Positions 1 through 8,703 are shown, numbered from the stretch's first letter. The stretch: DNA of 50,533 bases from a bacterium (GCA_021163765.1 JAGGTK010000075.1:1-50533); one strand, 5' to 3'. Translations and numbers: made by a program. The notes: generated by a model not told the origin, from the letters alone.

Positions 1-32
1 TATCACATCGGCCTTCCACGTTCGTCCATCCA

Positions 33-683
33 TTAATTTCTGCTAAGCGTCCAGCCGCCTTTTTGGGGCACGCCCTGCAGGATGTCACAGACGTCTTCGG
101 TGGCGTCGACTGCATCTTCCACAATTGCGTAAATCTCGCGCCACTTGATTAGCTTCAAGAAGTCCCGTTCTTCATCGAAAAGCTCGGCGATGGCCTCACG
201 ATACACGCGGTCAGCCCTTTTCTCATAGAATATCACCTGGTCGCAGTGGTGATTCAGCTCGTCATACTTTTTCGGCTTATTAAGCAGGGAGACCGCCTGC
301 ACCAGCTCCGACGTTGCGCCATGGAGCTGCTGCGTCATTATTTTGAAGTGCCCCGGCGTCGTGTCCAGCTTGTAAAGCACCATCCGCTCGATAAGCCCGT
401 CGGTAATGTCCAGAACGTCGTCAATTGCCTGGGCGAGGTCAGTGATGTCTTCGCGGTCTATCGGGGTCACCAGGCTGACATTGAGCAGCCCGATAATCTC
501 TCTGGTGATGCGGTCACCCTCGTGCTCCAGGTGGTTGATTTCGGTCGCCTTTTCCGGCGCGAGCTGTATGTTTCCCGCTACATTCTCCAGGATTTCCGTC
601 GCTTTGAGCACATTTTCAGCCGCCGCCTTCATCAATTCAAAGAAGCGCTCTTCACGGGGAAACAGTATCATTCCCAGTTTCAT
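33..683 (-). CDS. DUF47 / PhoU-like Pit accessory protein
   Basis: A 216-residue all-helical protein of the DUF47 (PhoU-like) family, which is usually encoded beside Pit phosphate transporters and thought to modulate them from the cytoplasm. Seen in sequence: no signal peptide or membrane segment; acidic helices with paired D/E clusters such as EHEGDRITREI and AIDDVLDITDGLIER, of the kind that bind metal in PhoU-type bundles. The start has a good ribosome site (AGAGGTG, 3 nt before ATG). It lies 10 bp downstream of the phosphate transporter on the same strand, so the two form an operon. The length matches the family. The function as a regulator of phosphate transport is inferred from family and context. 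Confidence 0.9.
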   Translation of the reverse strand: MKLGMILFPREERFFELMKAAAENVLKATEILENVAGNIQLAPEKATEINHLEHEGDRITREIIGLLNVSLVTPIDREDITDLAQAIDDVLDITDGLIERMVLYKLDTTPGHFKIMTQQLHGATSELVQAVSLLNKPKKYDELNHHCDQVIFYEKRADRVYREAIAELFDEERDFLKLIKWREIYAIVEDAVDATEDVCDILQGVPQKGGWTLSRN

Positions 684-693
684 TTCACACCTC

Positions 694-1740
694 TCATTTC
701 GCTGCTGCGGGCAGAACCATCACTGCCAGCTTGAACACTATCGCAGAAAACAGCGCGGCTGCGGGAATGGTCAATACCCAGGCCCAGACAATTCTACCAA
801 ACAGTCCCCATCGCACGGCCGTCAGGCGCTTGATTGCCCCCACGCCCATTATTCCTCCGGAAATCGTATGGGTCGTGGAAACCGGAATGCCCAGAAAAGC
901 CGTGCCCAGGATGGACGTGGCCGCTGCCGTCTCGGCGCAGAACCCCTCCATAGGTTGCAGCTTGGTGAGCCGCACGCCCATCGTCTTGATGACCTTCCAG
1001 CCACCGATCAGCGTACCTAAAGCGATTACGGTGTGCGCTGCGAGAACCACCCAGTTGGGGACAAAGCCGCTGCTGTCAAAAGTAGAGCGGAAAAACCAAT
1101 TGCCATGCTCGATGGAGGTAATCCCACCCGTCAGGAGCAGCACGGCGATAATCCCCATCGTTTTCTGGGCGTCGCCGGTGCCGTGACCCAGGCTGAACAG
1201 CGCCGCGCTTACCAGCTGCAGCCGCCTGAACCACCGTCTCACGCGCCTGCGGTCGAACCGATGGAAAAGCCAGCTAACGGCCCACATATTAAACGACGCC
1301 AACCCCATGCCCACGATGGGCGAAACCACCATAAATATGGCGATTATCCAGATGCCCTTCCAGACGATCAGGTCCAGCCCGCCGTGCATCAGGCCCGCAC
1401 CGAGTATGCCCCCCACCAGCGCGTGGCTGACGCTGATGGGGATGCCGAACTGCGTGGTGATGACCGTCCACACGATAGCCCCTACCAGTCCCGCGAGGAT
1501 GACCACTGTGGTAACGCCATCCGGGTCAACCACGCCTTTGCCGATGGTTCGGGCGACCCTGAGATCCATTACCACGACGGCGGCGAAGTTCCAGAAGGCC
1601 GCCCAGGCGACGGCGTAAAACGGCCTGAGAACGCGTGTGGCGACGATAGTGGCAATCGAGTTTGCGGCGTCGTTGACGCCGTTCATGAAGTCGAAGAACA
1701 GGGCTAGAAAGACCCCGACGAATACCAAAGTGGTGAGCAT
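694..1740 (-). CDS. pit: PiT-family inorganic phosphate transporter
   Basis: A 348-residue integral membrane protein of the PiT family (low-affinity, cation- or metal-phosphate-coupled uptake across the inner membrane). The two family signatures are visible: the N-terminal FDFMNGVNDAANSIATIVATR and the C-terminal half with GFCAETAAATSILGTAFLGIPVSTTHTI, the two inverted repeats of the fold, separated by a short basic cytoplasmic loop (FDRRRVRRWFRR). About ten hydrophobic segments can be counted. It is the first gene of a two-gene operon with the DUF47 protein. A strong extended -10 sits 10 nt before the ATG and there is no ribosome site, so the mRNA is probably almost leaderless. Confidence 0.95.
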   Translation of the reverse strand: MLTTLVFVGVFLALFFDFMNGVNDAANSIATIVATRVLRPFYAVAWAAFWNFAAVVVMDLRVARTIGKGVVDPDGVTTVVILAGLVGAIVWTVITTQFGIPISVSHALVGGILGAGLMHGGLDLIVWKGIWIIAIFMVVSPIVGMGLASFNMWAVSWLFHRFDRRRVRRWFRRLQLVSAALFSLGHGTGDAQKTMGIIAVLLLTGGITSIEHGNWFFRSTFDSSGFVPNWVVLAAHTVIALGTLIGGWKVIKTMGVRLTKLQPMEGFCAETAAATSILGTAFLGIPVSTTHTISGGIMGVGAIKRLTAVRWGLFGRIVWAWVLTIPAAALFSAIVFKLAVMVLPAAAK

Positions 1741-1750
1741 TCGCGGCCGG

Positions 1751-1759
1751 ATTATAACA
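1751..1759 (-). promoter_or_regulatory. promoter -10 of the pit operon
   Basis: On the minus strand this reads TGTTATAAT, a perfect extended -10. A TAGACA -35-like hexamer lies 16 nt upstream. The last T of the -10 is only 10 nt from the pit ATG, which predicts a leader of a few nucleotides at most. Confidence 0.7.
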
Positions 1760-1945
1760 CTCTTTTGCCGGATGTCTACGGGGAATCCGGAGCTAATGGG
1801 AAATACCTTCGTGAAAGGGTGAAACGTCCTTAATTTAGGTGCACCGGCTTATCCGGCAACTTCCGCTAGGATCCTGCACGAGGGGCGTCATTAGCGTAGG
1901 CAGGCGTTTCAAATCACTTGCGATGCTAAACTCCAAATCCCGAAA

Positions 1946-2018
1946 TGGCGAGGGACGGAATCGAACCGCCGACACAGGGATTTTCAGTCCCCTGCTCTAC
2001 CAACTGAGCTACCTCGCC
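1946..2018 (-). tRNA. tRNA-Phe (GAA)
   Basis: On the minus strand the 73-nt sequence folds as a cloverleaf: acceptor GGCGAGG/CCTCGCC, D-arm with AGCTCAGTTGGTAGAGC, anticodon loop CTGAAAA (anticodon GAA), T-arm GGTTCGATTCC. CCA is not encoded. It stands alone between the pit operon and the VOC gene. Confidence 0.97.
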
Positions 2019-2154
2019 ACGAGAATCCGCGTATCGGACAAGCGGATTATACACAGAAGCCCAAGCTCGTGTAAAGACGCACCAGGGCAATCACACACGT
2101 GGCAGCGCGTCAAGTCCCGCGCCGAAACTCGTTCCTATTCGCGGCGGCGCGAAA

Positions 2155-2163
2155 TGCTAGAAT
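2155..2163 (+). promoter_or_regulatory. promoter -10 of the VOC gene
   Basis: TGCTAGAAT, an extended -10 of the kind repeated at several genes in this window. It lies 21 nt before the first ATG; a ribosome site (GGAGGG, 2178-2183) fits in between, so this transcript has a normal leader. No -35 is evident. Confidence 0.6.
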
Positions 2164-2184
2164 GGTGCCGCAACCGCGGAGGGA

Positions 2185-2571
2185 ATGATGATGAAGGGGC
2201 TAAAAATGGTCGTGCTTCCGGTTAAGGACTGGGAAAAGGCGCGCAAATGGTATACGGAGAAGCTCGGCTTCGAACCCGTCTACGAAGCGCCGGATGACCG
2301 CTGGGGCGAGTACACCCTCGATGAGGATTCGGGTGCGACGATCGGGTTGTGGGGCCTGCCTGAAGGCTACAATGTGGTGCGCGGCGACGGCCTGAAGAAC
2401 ATCGCTCCCCAGCCTTATATCCAGGTGGACGACCTCGAAGCGACCGTGGACGAGCTGACGAAGCGCGGAATCCAGTTTGAGCAGGTCTTCTCGGACGAAG
2501 AATTCAGGACGGCGCGGATCCTCGACCCCGAAGGGCATGTGCTCTACCTCTACGAGTACGCGCGGGAATAG
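2185..2571 (+). CDS. VOC-family glyoxalase/bleomycin-resistance-like protein
   Basis: A 128-residue single-domain protein of the vicinal-oxygen-chelate superfamily. Seen: the paired beta-alpha-beta modules, first MVVLPVKDWEKARKWYTEKLGF, second YIQVDDLEATVDELTKRGIQ and ending RILDPEGHVLYLYEY, where the Glu near the end is the usual metal ligand position. The substrate cannot be told: members include glyoxalases, dioxygenases and resistance proteins. Three ATG codons occur in tandem (2185, 2188, 2191); GGAGGG at 2178-2183 is best spaced for the second or third. It is a monocistronic gene with its own promoter; the cyclase gene starts 67 bp downstream from a separate promoter. Confidence 0.9.
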   Translation: MMMKGLKMVVLPVKDWEKARKWYTEKLGFEPVYEAPDDRWGEYTLDEDSGATIGLWGLPEGYNVVRGDGLKNIAPQPYIQVDDLEATVDELTKRGIQFEQVFSDEEFRTARILDPEGHVLYLYEYARE

Positions 2572-2622
2572 CCGTTATCGATGTGGCTGCCGAGCGCCTG
2601 TCAAGGGATAAGCCTGCCGGGA

Positions 2623-2631
2623 TGCTACAAT
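2623..2631 (+). promoter_or_regulatory. promoter -10, predicted leaderless transcript
   Basis: TGCTACAAT, an extended -10, ends 7 nt before the GTG at 2639, so transcription should begin at or within 1-2 nt of the start codon. No ribosome site precedes the gene. Confidence 0.55.
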
Positions 2632-2638
2632 TCCTATC

Positions 2639-5600
2639 GTGGGCATGGGGGAAGCAGTTGGAGTGCACAAGGAGCGCACTGCGTTCATCCTCTTCACGGA
2701 CATTTACCGCTCCACACAGCTCTGGGAAAAATTCCCACGCGACTTCAAGATTGCCCTTGAAAAGCACAACACTGCCGTAGAAGAGACCGTCCTGTCCCAC
2801 GGCGGCGAGATAATGAAGAACCTGGGCGATGGGTATATCGCCATCTTCGGCAGCGCCGATACCTGTGTCGCCAGCGGCATTGAGATTCAGGGAAGGCTTG
2901 GCGCCCTACCGCCGTTGCCCGACGGTTCGGATGTTCTGGTGAGGATCGTGTCCCACGCCGGACCGCTATATCCGCTCGCAACGGGCAGGGGGTATTTCGG
3001 CAGGTCGCTTAACCGCTGCTCGCGCATGTGCCAGGTGTGCCATCCCGGGCAGATTCTGATCTCTCAGGCGGTTAAGCTGTTCATTGATGAGCTTCCTGTG
3101 GGAGCCAGGACGGTTGACCTGGGTTTCCACCGCCTGCGGGACCTGGGGGAGCCTGAGCATCTGTATCATCTTGACCATCCTGAGTTCAAGCTCCGTGAAT
3201 TCCCGCCTTTGCCCACGCTGGAGTACCGGCCCAACAACCTCGTTATCCAGCCAAACGAGTTTATCGGGCGCGCGCGCGAAGTCCAGGAGCTGAGAAAGCT
3301 ATTAGTCGAGGACAGGCAGCGGCTGATCACAATCACGGCACCTGGGGGCTATGGCAAGAGCCGGTTGGCGACGCAGCTTTGCGCCAATATGCTCGACCAT
3401 TACGAAAACGGTGTCTTCGAAGTGCTGCTGTCGCCGATTAGAGAGCACACGAGGATAATAGCAGCCACGGCAAACGCACTGGGATTCCAGTTCTACGACC
3501 CTTCAGAACCGACCCATCAGCTCTCAGACTACCTGCGCGAAAAGCGGTTGCTGCTTCTATTCGACAACTTCGAACACCTCATGGAGGGTAAACAGCTTAT
3601 CCCGGAGATACTGGAAAAAGCCCCCGAGGTGAGCGTGCTCATCACGTCGCGGGAGCCCCTTCGCCTGCGGGCGGAGATGATATACCGGCTTGACCCGTTA
3701 CCGGTTGCGCGGCGCGACGAGGCTACGGTGGATGAGCTCGCCGATGCTGTTGCCCTGTTTGTCGAAAGGGCATCGCTGGTGAAACACGATTTTGCCGCTA
3801 CCGAAAAGAACTTGGAGTTGGCCCGGAAGATATGTCAGAAGCTGGATGGCGTGCCCCTGGCAATCGAGCTGGCGGCGGCCTGGTCGGACTTTTTCTCGCT
3901 TCCTGAACTCCTTTCGCAGGTCGAGCACCAGCTTGAGTTGACAGCAAGGACGGATGATGTGCCGGAGAAGCACCGGAGCATCCGTGCCAGCCTCGACTGG
4001 TCGTATAGCCTGCTGCGGGACAACGAAAGACGGGTGCTGCGCGCGGTGTCTGCATTCCAAAGAGGCTTCTTTCTTGAAGCAGCGAAGGCTGTTGCCCGGC
4101 GGGAAGACCTGCTGCACGTACTGGCCGAATTGTGCGACAAGAGCTGGCTCTTTTCCCGGGCTGTCGAAGGGCAAAGCAGGTTTTTCTTACGCGACGCTGC
4201 CGCTAAAGAATACGCGCTTGAGCTTTTACGGCAGTCCGACGAGTGGGAAGAAACGGTAATCGCCCATTCAAGGTGCTACGCGGGGTTGCTGGAAAAGGAA
4301 GGAAGCGCGCTCGGCGGGAAAAGGCAGCTCGAGGCCATCAAGACCATCGGCCTGGATCTGGAGAACATCTGCGAAGCCCTGGACACCGCCGTGCGCAGGG
4401 ATGACCCGGATCTGCTGCTGCCCTTTGCGCGCTACCTGCACGAATACCTCGTAATGGTCGGCGGCTTCCAGGAAGCGGCGGGGCATTACCGCCGGCTCCT
4501 GGACGCGGCTATTCATTTCGAAAGCAGCCCGGTGCTGCTCTACGCGCACCTCGGACTCGGTAATATGCTGCTGCACCTTGGACGGTATGACGAAGCGCGG
4601 AAGGAGTGCCTAGATGCACTGGAGCTGGCCGAGTATCTCGACGACTCCCGTGCTCTCGCGTCGGCAAAAAACGTGCTGGGTGATGTTGAGCTATTCAAGG
4701 GCAACTATGACGCGTCTCGCTCCTACCACAACGAGAGTCTTTCCGTCCAGCGCGCTGAGAACGATCGCATCGGCGTTGGCGGTTCACTTTATGCGCTGGG
4801 ATTCGTGGAATTCACCGAGGGTAATTACGCCGCCGCCAGGTCCCTTTACCAGGAGAGCATTGCCATCAGGCGGGAGATCGGCGACCGCCACGGCATGGCG
4901 CAGACCCTGAACCGCTTGGGTAACATGGAATATTACGCAGGCAGCTACGATACCGCTCGCTCCTGCCACACGGAAAGCCTTGCCATCCAGCGCGAGTTGG
5001 GCGACCGTTACGGCATCGCCCAGAGCCTGAACAGCCTGGGCAATGTTGCGTTCTGTGAATGCGACTATTCCGCAACGCGCGGCCTTTACGAGGAAAGCCT
5101 AGCTATCAGGCAGGAAATTGGCGACCGATTCGGCATTGCAGCTTCACTCAATAATCTGGGAAATGTGGAATACTGCGAGGGCGATTACGACGGCGCGCGG
5201 TCAACCCACCTCAAGGGCCTGGTAATCAAGCGGGATATAGGCGACAAGAACGGGGTGTCGTTCTCCCTTAACAACCTGGGAAACATCGCCACACGGCAGC
5301 GCGATTATGCGCAAGCGGCTGAATGGCTTAGAGAAGCGCTGCAGATAGCCAAAGAAATTAACAGCGTCATTGCGATCATTGCCCCGCTGGCGGTTGGTGC
5401 CGGCCTTTTCGCCGCAATAGAAGACTTCAGTACTTGCGGAATCCTCGCGTACGGCGCGCTGCTTCAGGAGAAGAAACTGGGAACGCCTTTCGATCCGATG
5501 GATAAAGGAATGCTCGATGAGGGAATGCAAAAGCTGAAGGAAACTATCTCCGCCGATAAGCTTGAAGAACTCAAGTCCCGCGCCGAGAAAATGAGCCTGG

Positions 5601-5650
5601 AGGACCTTATGGACTTCGCGCTCAATGCTCTCACAGAGTTTAGCGCCTAA
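2639..5650 (+). CDS. class III cyclase-domain / STAND ATPase / TPR signalling protein
   Basis: A 1003-residue multidomain cytoplasmic protein. Residues about 10-185 are a class III nucleotide cyclase homology domain: FTDIYRST carries the first metal Asp, KNLGDGYIAIF the second, and LNRCSRM the Asn/Arg pair for transition-state binding, so it may be active. Residues about 205-480 are a STAND/NB-ARC-type ATPase: Walker A APGGYGKSRL (Lys240), Walker B LLLLFDNFEH, sensor TSREPLRL and the GVPLAIELAAAW motif. Residues about 600-920 hold tetratricopeptide repeats; six consecutive units of exactly 40 residues (681-920) have a G(N/D/F)-start and end in L-NL-type helices. Such proteins sense a ligand or partner through the TPRs and signal through the ATPase. 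The GTG start fits the promoter; ATG 2645 is an alternative. The output and ligand are unknown. Confidence 0.9.
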   Translation: MGMGEAVGVHKERTAFILFTDIYRSTQLWEKFPRDFKIALEKHNTAVEETVLSHGGEIMKNLGDGYIAIFGSADTCVASGIEIQGRLGALPPLPDGSDVLVRIVSHAGPLYPLATGRGYFGRSLNRCSRMCQVCHPGQILISQAVKLFIDELPVGARTVDLGFHRLRDLGEPEHLYHLDHPEFKLREFPPLPTLEYRPNNLVIQPNEFIGRAREVQELRKLLVEDRQRLITITAPGGYGKSRLATQLCANMLDHYENGVFEVLLSPIREHTRIIAATANALGFQFYDPSEPTHQLSDYLREKRLLLLFDNFEHLMEGKQLIPEILEKAPEVSVLITSREPLRLRAEMIYRLDPLPVARRDEATVDELADAVALFVERASLVKHDFAATEKNLELARKICQKLDGVPLAIELAAAWSDFFSLPELLSQVEHQLELTARTDDVPEKHRSIRASLDWSYSLLRDNERRVLRAVSAFQRGFFLEAAKAVARREDLLHVLAELCDKSWLFSRAVEGQSRFFLRDAAAKEYALELLRQSDEWEETVIAHSRCYAGLLEKEGSALGGKRQLEAIKTIGLDLENICEALDTAVRRDDPDLLLPFARYLHEYLVMVGGFQEAAGHYRRLLDAAIHFESSPVLLYAHLGLGNMLLHLGRYDEARKECLDALELAEYLDDSRALASAKNVLGDVELFKGNYDASRSYHNESLSVQRAENDRIGVGGSLYALGFVEFTEGNYAAARSLYQESIAIRREIGDRHGMAQTLNRLGNMEYYAGSYDTARSCHTESLAIQRELGDRYGIAQSLNSLGNVAFCECDYSATRGLYEESLAIRQEIGDRFGIAASLNNLGNVEYCEGDYDGARSTHLKGLVIKRDIGDKNGVSFSLNNLGNIATRQRDYAQAAEWLREALQIAKEINSVIAIIAPLAVGAGLFAAIEDFSTCGILAYGALLQEKKLGTPFDPMDKGMLDEGMQKLKETISADKLEELKSRAEKMSLEDLMDFALNALTEFSA

Positions 5651-5706
5651 CCACGCGAGTGCTCGTGGCCCTGTCAATGCCCCGCCTGTTCTGCACAGAA
5701 CAAGCG

Positions 5707-6066
5707 TCAATCGCCGGCTGGCACCACGGTGGCAGCTTCTATCATAAGCACAACCGTGCGCACGGGAGCGCGAGTCCGGTGCAGCGTGCCGCGCGGAACA
5801 AGCAGGCCCTGGCGCGGCGCAAGCTCTACCGTTCGATTTTCCAGGTCCAGGAGAAGGCTGCCCTCCAGGACGAAAAAGAACTCATCCTCCAGGTCATGCT
5901 TGTGCCAGTGGAATTCACCCTCGAATACGCCAAGCCGGACAACGCAGTCATTTACCAGGCAAAGCGGCTGATTCCACCAGCGGTCGGGGCATTCGTCGGC
6001 AAGCCGCCCCGCGTCCACAAGGTCTAGCGGCTGGAACTTGATATCACGGTTGATCCTGTAGTCCAT
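5707..6066 (-). CDS. small cupin-domain protein
   Basis: A 119-residue single-domain cupin. Both motifs are present: HWHKHDLEDEFFFVLEG (metal-binding His, His, Glu) and PRQGLLVPRGTLHRT (second His). These small cupins bind a metal and act as isomerases, dioxygenases or sugar/small-molecule binders; the substrate cannot be told here. The start chosen at 6066 (MDYRINRD) has AAGGGA 9 nt upstream; an upstream in-frame ATG at 6114 has no ribosome site and adds residues with no homology. It is convergent with the cyclase gene and lies just downstream of tRNA-Ser on the same strand. Confidence 0.88.
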   Translation of the reverse strand: MDYRINRDIKFQPLDLVDAGRLADECPDRWWNQPLCLVNDCVVRLGVFEGEFHWHKHDLEDEFFFVLEGSLLLDLENRTVELAPRQGLLVPRGTLHRTRAPVRTVVLMIEAATVVPAGD

Positions 6067-6137
6067 ATTGGCACATCCCTTCTTTATAAGCTCGGTATCC
6101 TGGTGAACTCGCAAGAGCTAATGCCCGGGACAATAAG

Positions 6138-6225
6138 CGGAGGGTGTGGGATTCGAACCCACGGTACGGTTTTGCCGCACACACGCTCTCCAGGCGTGCA
6201 CCTTCGTCCGCTCGGTCAACCCTCC
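6138..6225 (-). tRNA. tRNA-Ser (GGA)
   Basis: On the minus strand an 88-nt class II tRNA: acceptor GGAGGGT/ACCCTCC, anticodon loop CTGGAGA (anticodon GGA), a long variable arm (GTGCGGCAAAACCGTAC) and T-arm GGTTCGAATCC. The acceptor 5' end (plus-strand 6221-6225) is also the start of a short tandem repeat that runs away from the gene. Confidence 0.96.
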
Positions 6226-6285
6226 ACAGGCGGGCAAGTCCTCCACAGGCGGGCAAGCCCTCCACGGGCGGCCCAGTCCTCCGGT
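6221..6285. repeat. 19-bp tandem repeat seeded by the tRNA-Ser 5' end
   Basis: Three full units and a partial one of 19 bp: units start at 6221, 6240, 6259 and 6278, each beginning CCTCC. Units 1 and 2 differ at one base; unit 3 has drifted. The first five bases of unit 1 are the acceptor-stem strand of tRNA-Ser(GGA). No spacers, so it is not a CRISPR. Confidence 0.85.
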
Positions 6286-6447
6286 GGCTTGATTCTAACA
6301 CAGCGCAATTCGCAATTAGCCCGGCGAAGCCGCTTTACAAAGGTCGCGGGCGGTGCTATTGTCACTCGCGGTAAGAAGGTAAGCTCGCGAAGGGCGAGCG
6401 TAAAAATACTGCGGTCGAGAAAGGACTCGCAGAAGTGGGCTGATAGT

Positions 6448-7500
6448 ATGCCTCACAAATCCCCGGCTAAACGTGCCGAACAGAGCGAACGCCTTAGCTG
6501 GTTCAACCAGCAAATTGCTGATGGTAAATATCCGACAGCCACCAGGCTGGCGGAGCATTTCAACATCAGTATAAGCACGGCGCAAAAGGACATTGAAGCG
6601 CTGAAAAAGGTGCACCGCGCGCCGCTCGCGTACGACCGCAAGCATCACGGCTTCCGATACACCAATCCGCTGTTCACCCTGGAGCCCGGTAAGCCGCCGC
6701 CTGAGGCGGAGCCTGCGGCGGAGCGTGAACGCACGCAGCCCGCCGCAAGCGACCTAAAGCAGGGCGAGCTTGTCGCGATACTCGTAGCCGACGCTTTGCG
6801 CAAGCAATACCGCACGGCGCCCTTCAACGACTCCATCCGGGAAGCGTTTAATAAAATCGCCGCGTCGCTGGGCGAAAGCGCGTCCTATGACCGGGAGAGC
6901 CTGGATCGCATAATCGAGCTCAACCTGGAGCCGTTCCCCACTCTCGACCTCGGCATCTTCGACGCGCTGCTCAAAGCCATCGCGTGGCACGAGACGGTGG
7001 TGCTCAAGTACTTCTCCGGCCAGAAAGCCACCGTGACCAGCAAGCCCTGCGACCCGCTGCACGTCATCAACTACAAGGACAACTGGTATCTCGTCGCGTT
7101 CTGCCACGAAAAGCAGGACTACCGCGACTTTCTGGCAAACCGCATTCTATCGATAGAGTTCACCGGCACGAACTTCCAGCCGTACACGAGCTTCAATATC
7201 GAAAGGCACAAGCGCGACTCCCAGCTTTTCAAGGGAATGGAGTCGCCGGTGGAAGTCGTGATGGAGTTCGACAAGTACGCTGCGCACTGGATCAGGGTGC
7301 GCCCGGTGCATAAGACGCAAAAGATTGTTGAGCGCGCCGACGGCAGCCTGGAGATTTCGTTCAAGGTCTACAGCTACGAGAACCTGCTGCGCTGGGTGCT
7401 GTCGTTCGGCGAGCACGCCCGCGTGCTTGCGCCGCTTGAGCTCCAGGAGCGCGTCCATAAAACCATCAGCCGCATGAACTACCTCTACAACAGGTTCTAG
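6448..7500 (+). CDS. WYL-domain transcriptional regulator
   Basis: A 350-residue DNA-binding regulator of the YafY/PafBC type. Residues about 10-65 form an HTH (ATRLAEHFNISISTAQKDIEALKK) that resembles HTH_11/DeoR-type domains; the middle carries the WYL domain with the literal motif NWYLVAFC preceded by CDPLHVINYKD; the C-terminus (VEVVMEFDKYAAHWIRVRP through ARVLAPLELQERV) is the WCX dimerisation domain. WYL domains bind nucleic acids or nucleotides and often control DNA-damage or defence genes. ATG 6448 gives the natural start; there is no clear ribosome site. It faces the deaminase gene convergently, so its target is not obvious from context. Confidence 0.9.
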   Translation: MPHKSPAKRAEQSERLSWFNQQIADGKYPTATRLAEHFNISISTAQKDIEALKKVHRAPLAYDRKHHGFRYTNPLFTLEPGKPPPEAEPAAERERTQPAASDLKQGELVAILVADALRKQYRTAPFNDSIREAFNKIAASLGESASYDRESLDRIIELNLEPFPTLDLGIFDALLKAIAWHETVVLKYFSGQKATVTSKPCDPLHVINYKDNWYLVAFCHEKQDYRDFLANRILSIEFTGTNFQPYTSFNIERHKRDSQLFKGMESPVEVVMEFDKYAAHWIRVRPVHKTQKIVERADGSLEISFKVYSYENLLRWVLSFGEHARVLAPLELQERVHKTISRMNYLYNRF

Positions 7501-7627
7501 AGCGGCGACCAGGGCGGGAACTGTGGCGCGCATTCAGTGCGGGCGGAAAGCGGCGGGGCGCGCTTCGGCTTCGCTCATCGTCTGCGACAGAGCCATCCAC
7601 AGGCTGGTAAAACCCCGCCCTGCAAAG

Positions 7628-8659
7628 CTATTCCGGATGCGGGCCGTTCAGGGCTTTGGACAGGTCTACCATTTCCATGCCGATCTGCTTTGCCGCTTCC
7701 AGCACTCGCTCGTTGCGGTAGAACTCGCCGAAGCAGATGCGGCGGATGCCCGCGTTCGCCAGCACCTTGAAGCATTCCCAGCAGGGGCTTGCGGTGACGT
7801 AGAGCGTCGCGCCGTTGATGTTCACGCCGTTTTTTGCCGCCTGGGCGATTGCGTTCATCTCCGCGTGGATGGTGCGGACGCAGTGGCCGTTGTCTATCAT
7901 ATGGCCCACGTCATCGCAGTGCGGCGTGCCGGAGATGGAGCCGTTGTAGCCCGTGCTGAGGATGACGCGGTCGCGCACCAGCACCGCGCCGCAGCGCTTG
8001 CGGTCACACGTGGAGCGGGTCGCGACCTGCCGCGCAATCTGCATAAAATACTCGTCCCAGCTCAGGCGGCGGCGCTTGCCCGTGTCGCCCACCGCGCGGT
8101 TCACCTTTTCGTGGAGTTCTTCGATGCTTCCATCGTTTACTATCACCGCGTCTGCGGCGTCGCGCAGCTCGTCTAAGTTCTGCTTCCCTTCGCCCGCGTC
8201 GAGCTCGCGCCGCTCAAGCTCGGTGAATTCGTCAAGCGTCAGGCCTTCGCCGATGCGCCCCCGGCTTTTGGCGCGCTCGAAGCGCAATTTGACCGGCGCG
8301 TCGATGAACAACAGCTTGAAGCCGTCGGTGTTCTTCACCGGCTCCAGCTCGCCTAAGTTTCGCACGCTGGAGATGACGACATCGAGCGCGCCCTGCGCTT
8401 CTTTGAGCACGCGTTTGGTGAGGTAGGCTTCGCCGTGCTCGGCGCGCAGCATATTTCCCAGTTCCTGGAGCACTTCGCGTGTCGGCTCCTGCTTGCGCGA
8501 GCGGGCGATGTCGCGCAGCACGTCGCTGAGCGAGTAGTGCGCGAAGCCCTTCTCCACGAAGTAGCGGGCGGCTTCGTCCTTGCCCGCGCCGTTTGTCCCA
8601 GCAATGGCGATAATCACAGCTTTTTCCCGGCGCGCCGCGAATGCAGCGTCTGCCTGCAT
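7628..8659 (-). CDS. P-loop nucleotide kinase-like / dCMP deaminase fusion
   Basis: A 343-residue two-domain protein. The N-terminal half (about residues 15-195) is a P-loop kinase-like domain of the adenylate/dephospho-CoA kinase group: Walker A AIAGTNGAGKDE (Lys27), then an RNLGELEPVK element and a lid-like arginine-rich helix FERAKSRGRIGE. The C-terminal half is a zinc-dependent deoxycytidylate deaminase: catalytic TIHAEMNAI (His and Glu) and the zinc motif PCWEC. dCMP deaminase makes dUMP for thymidylate synthesis; the kinase substrate is unknown. The ATG at 8659 overlaps a TATAAT box on the same strand, so the true start may be the GTG at 8617, giving a protein that begins directly at the kinase beta-strand. 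Confidence 0.9.
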   Translation of the reverse strand: MQADAAFAARREKAVIIAIAGTNGAGKDEAARYFVEKGFAHYSLSDVLRDIARSRKQEPTREVLQELGNMLRAEHGEAYLTKRVLKEAQGALDVVISSVRNLGELEPVKNTDGFKLLFIDAPVKLRFERAKSRGRIGEGLTLDEFTELERRELDAGEGKQNLDELRDAADAVIVNDGSIEELHEKVNRAVGDTGKRRRLSWDEYFMQIARQVATRSTCDRKRCGAVLVRDRVILSTGYNGSISGTPHCDDVGHMIDNGHCVRTIHAEMNAIAQAAKNGVNINGATLYVTASPCWECFKVLANAGIRRICFGEFYRNERVLEAAKQIGMEMVDLSKALNGPHPE

Positions 8660-8663
8660 TATA
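8658..8663 (-). promoter_or_regulatory. TATAAT overlapping the annotated start of the deaminase fusion
   Basis: The minus strand reads TATAATG, where the ATG is the upstream start codon candidate. If this is the -10 box, transcription starts about 7 nt further on and the ATG is not in the mRNA; GTG 8617 with GGGAAA upstream would then be used. Confidence 0.4.
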
Positions 8664-8703
8664 GAGGAATCTCGGAGTTATTGAAGGTGGTCGAGGGGGC
8701 GTT

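Noticed and set aside
6221..6285. Possible CRISPR array
   Set aside because: Units are directly adjacent 19-bp repeats without spacers and there are no cas genes.
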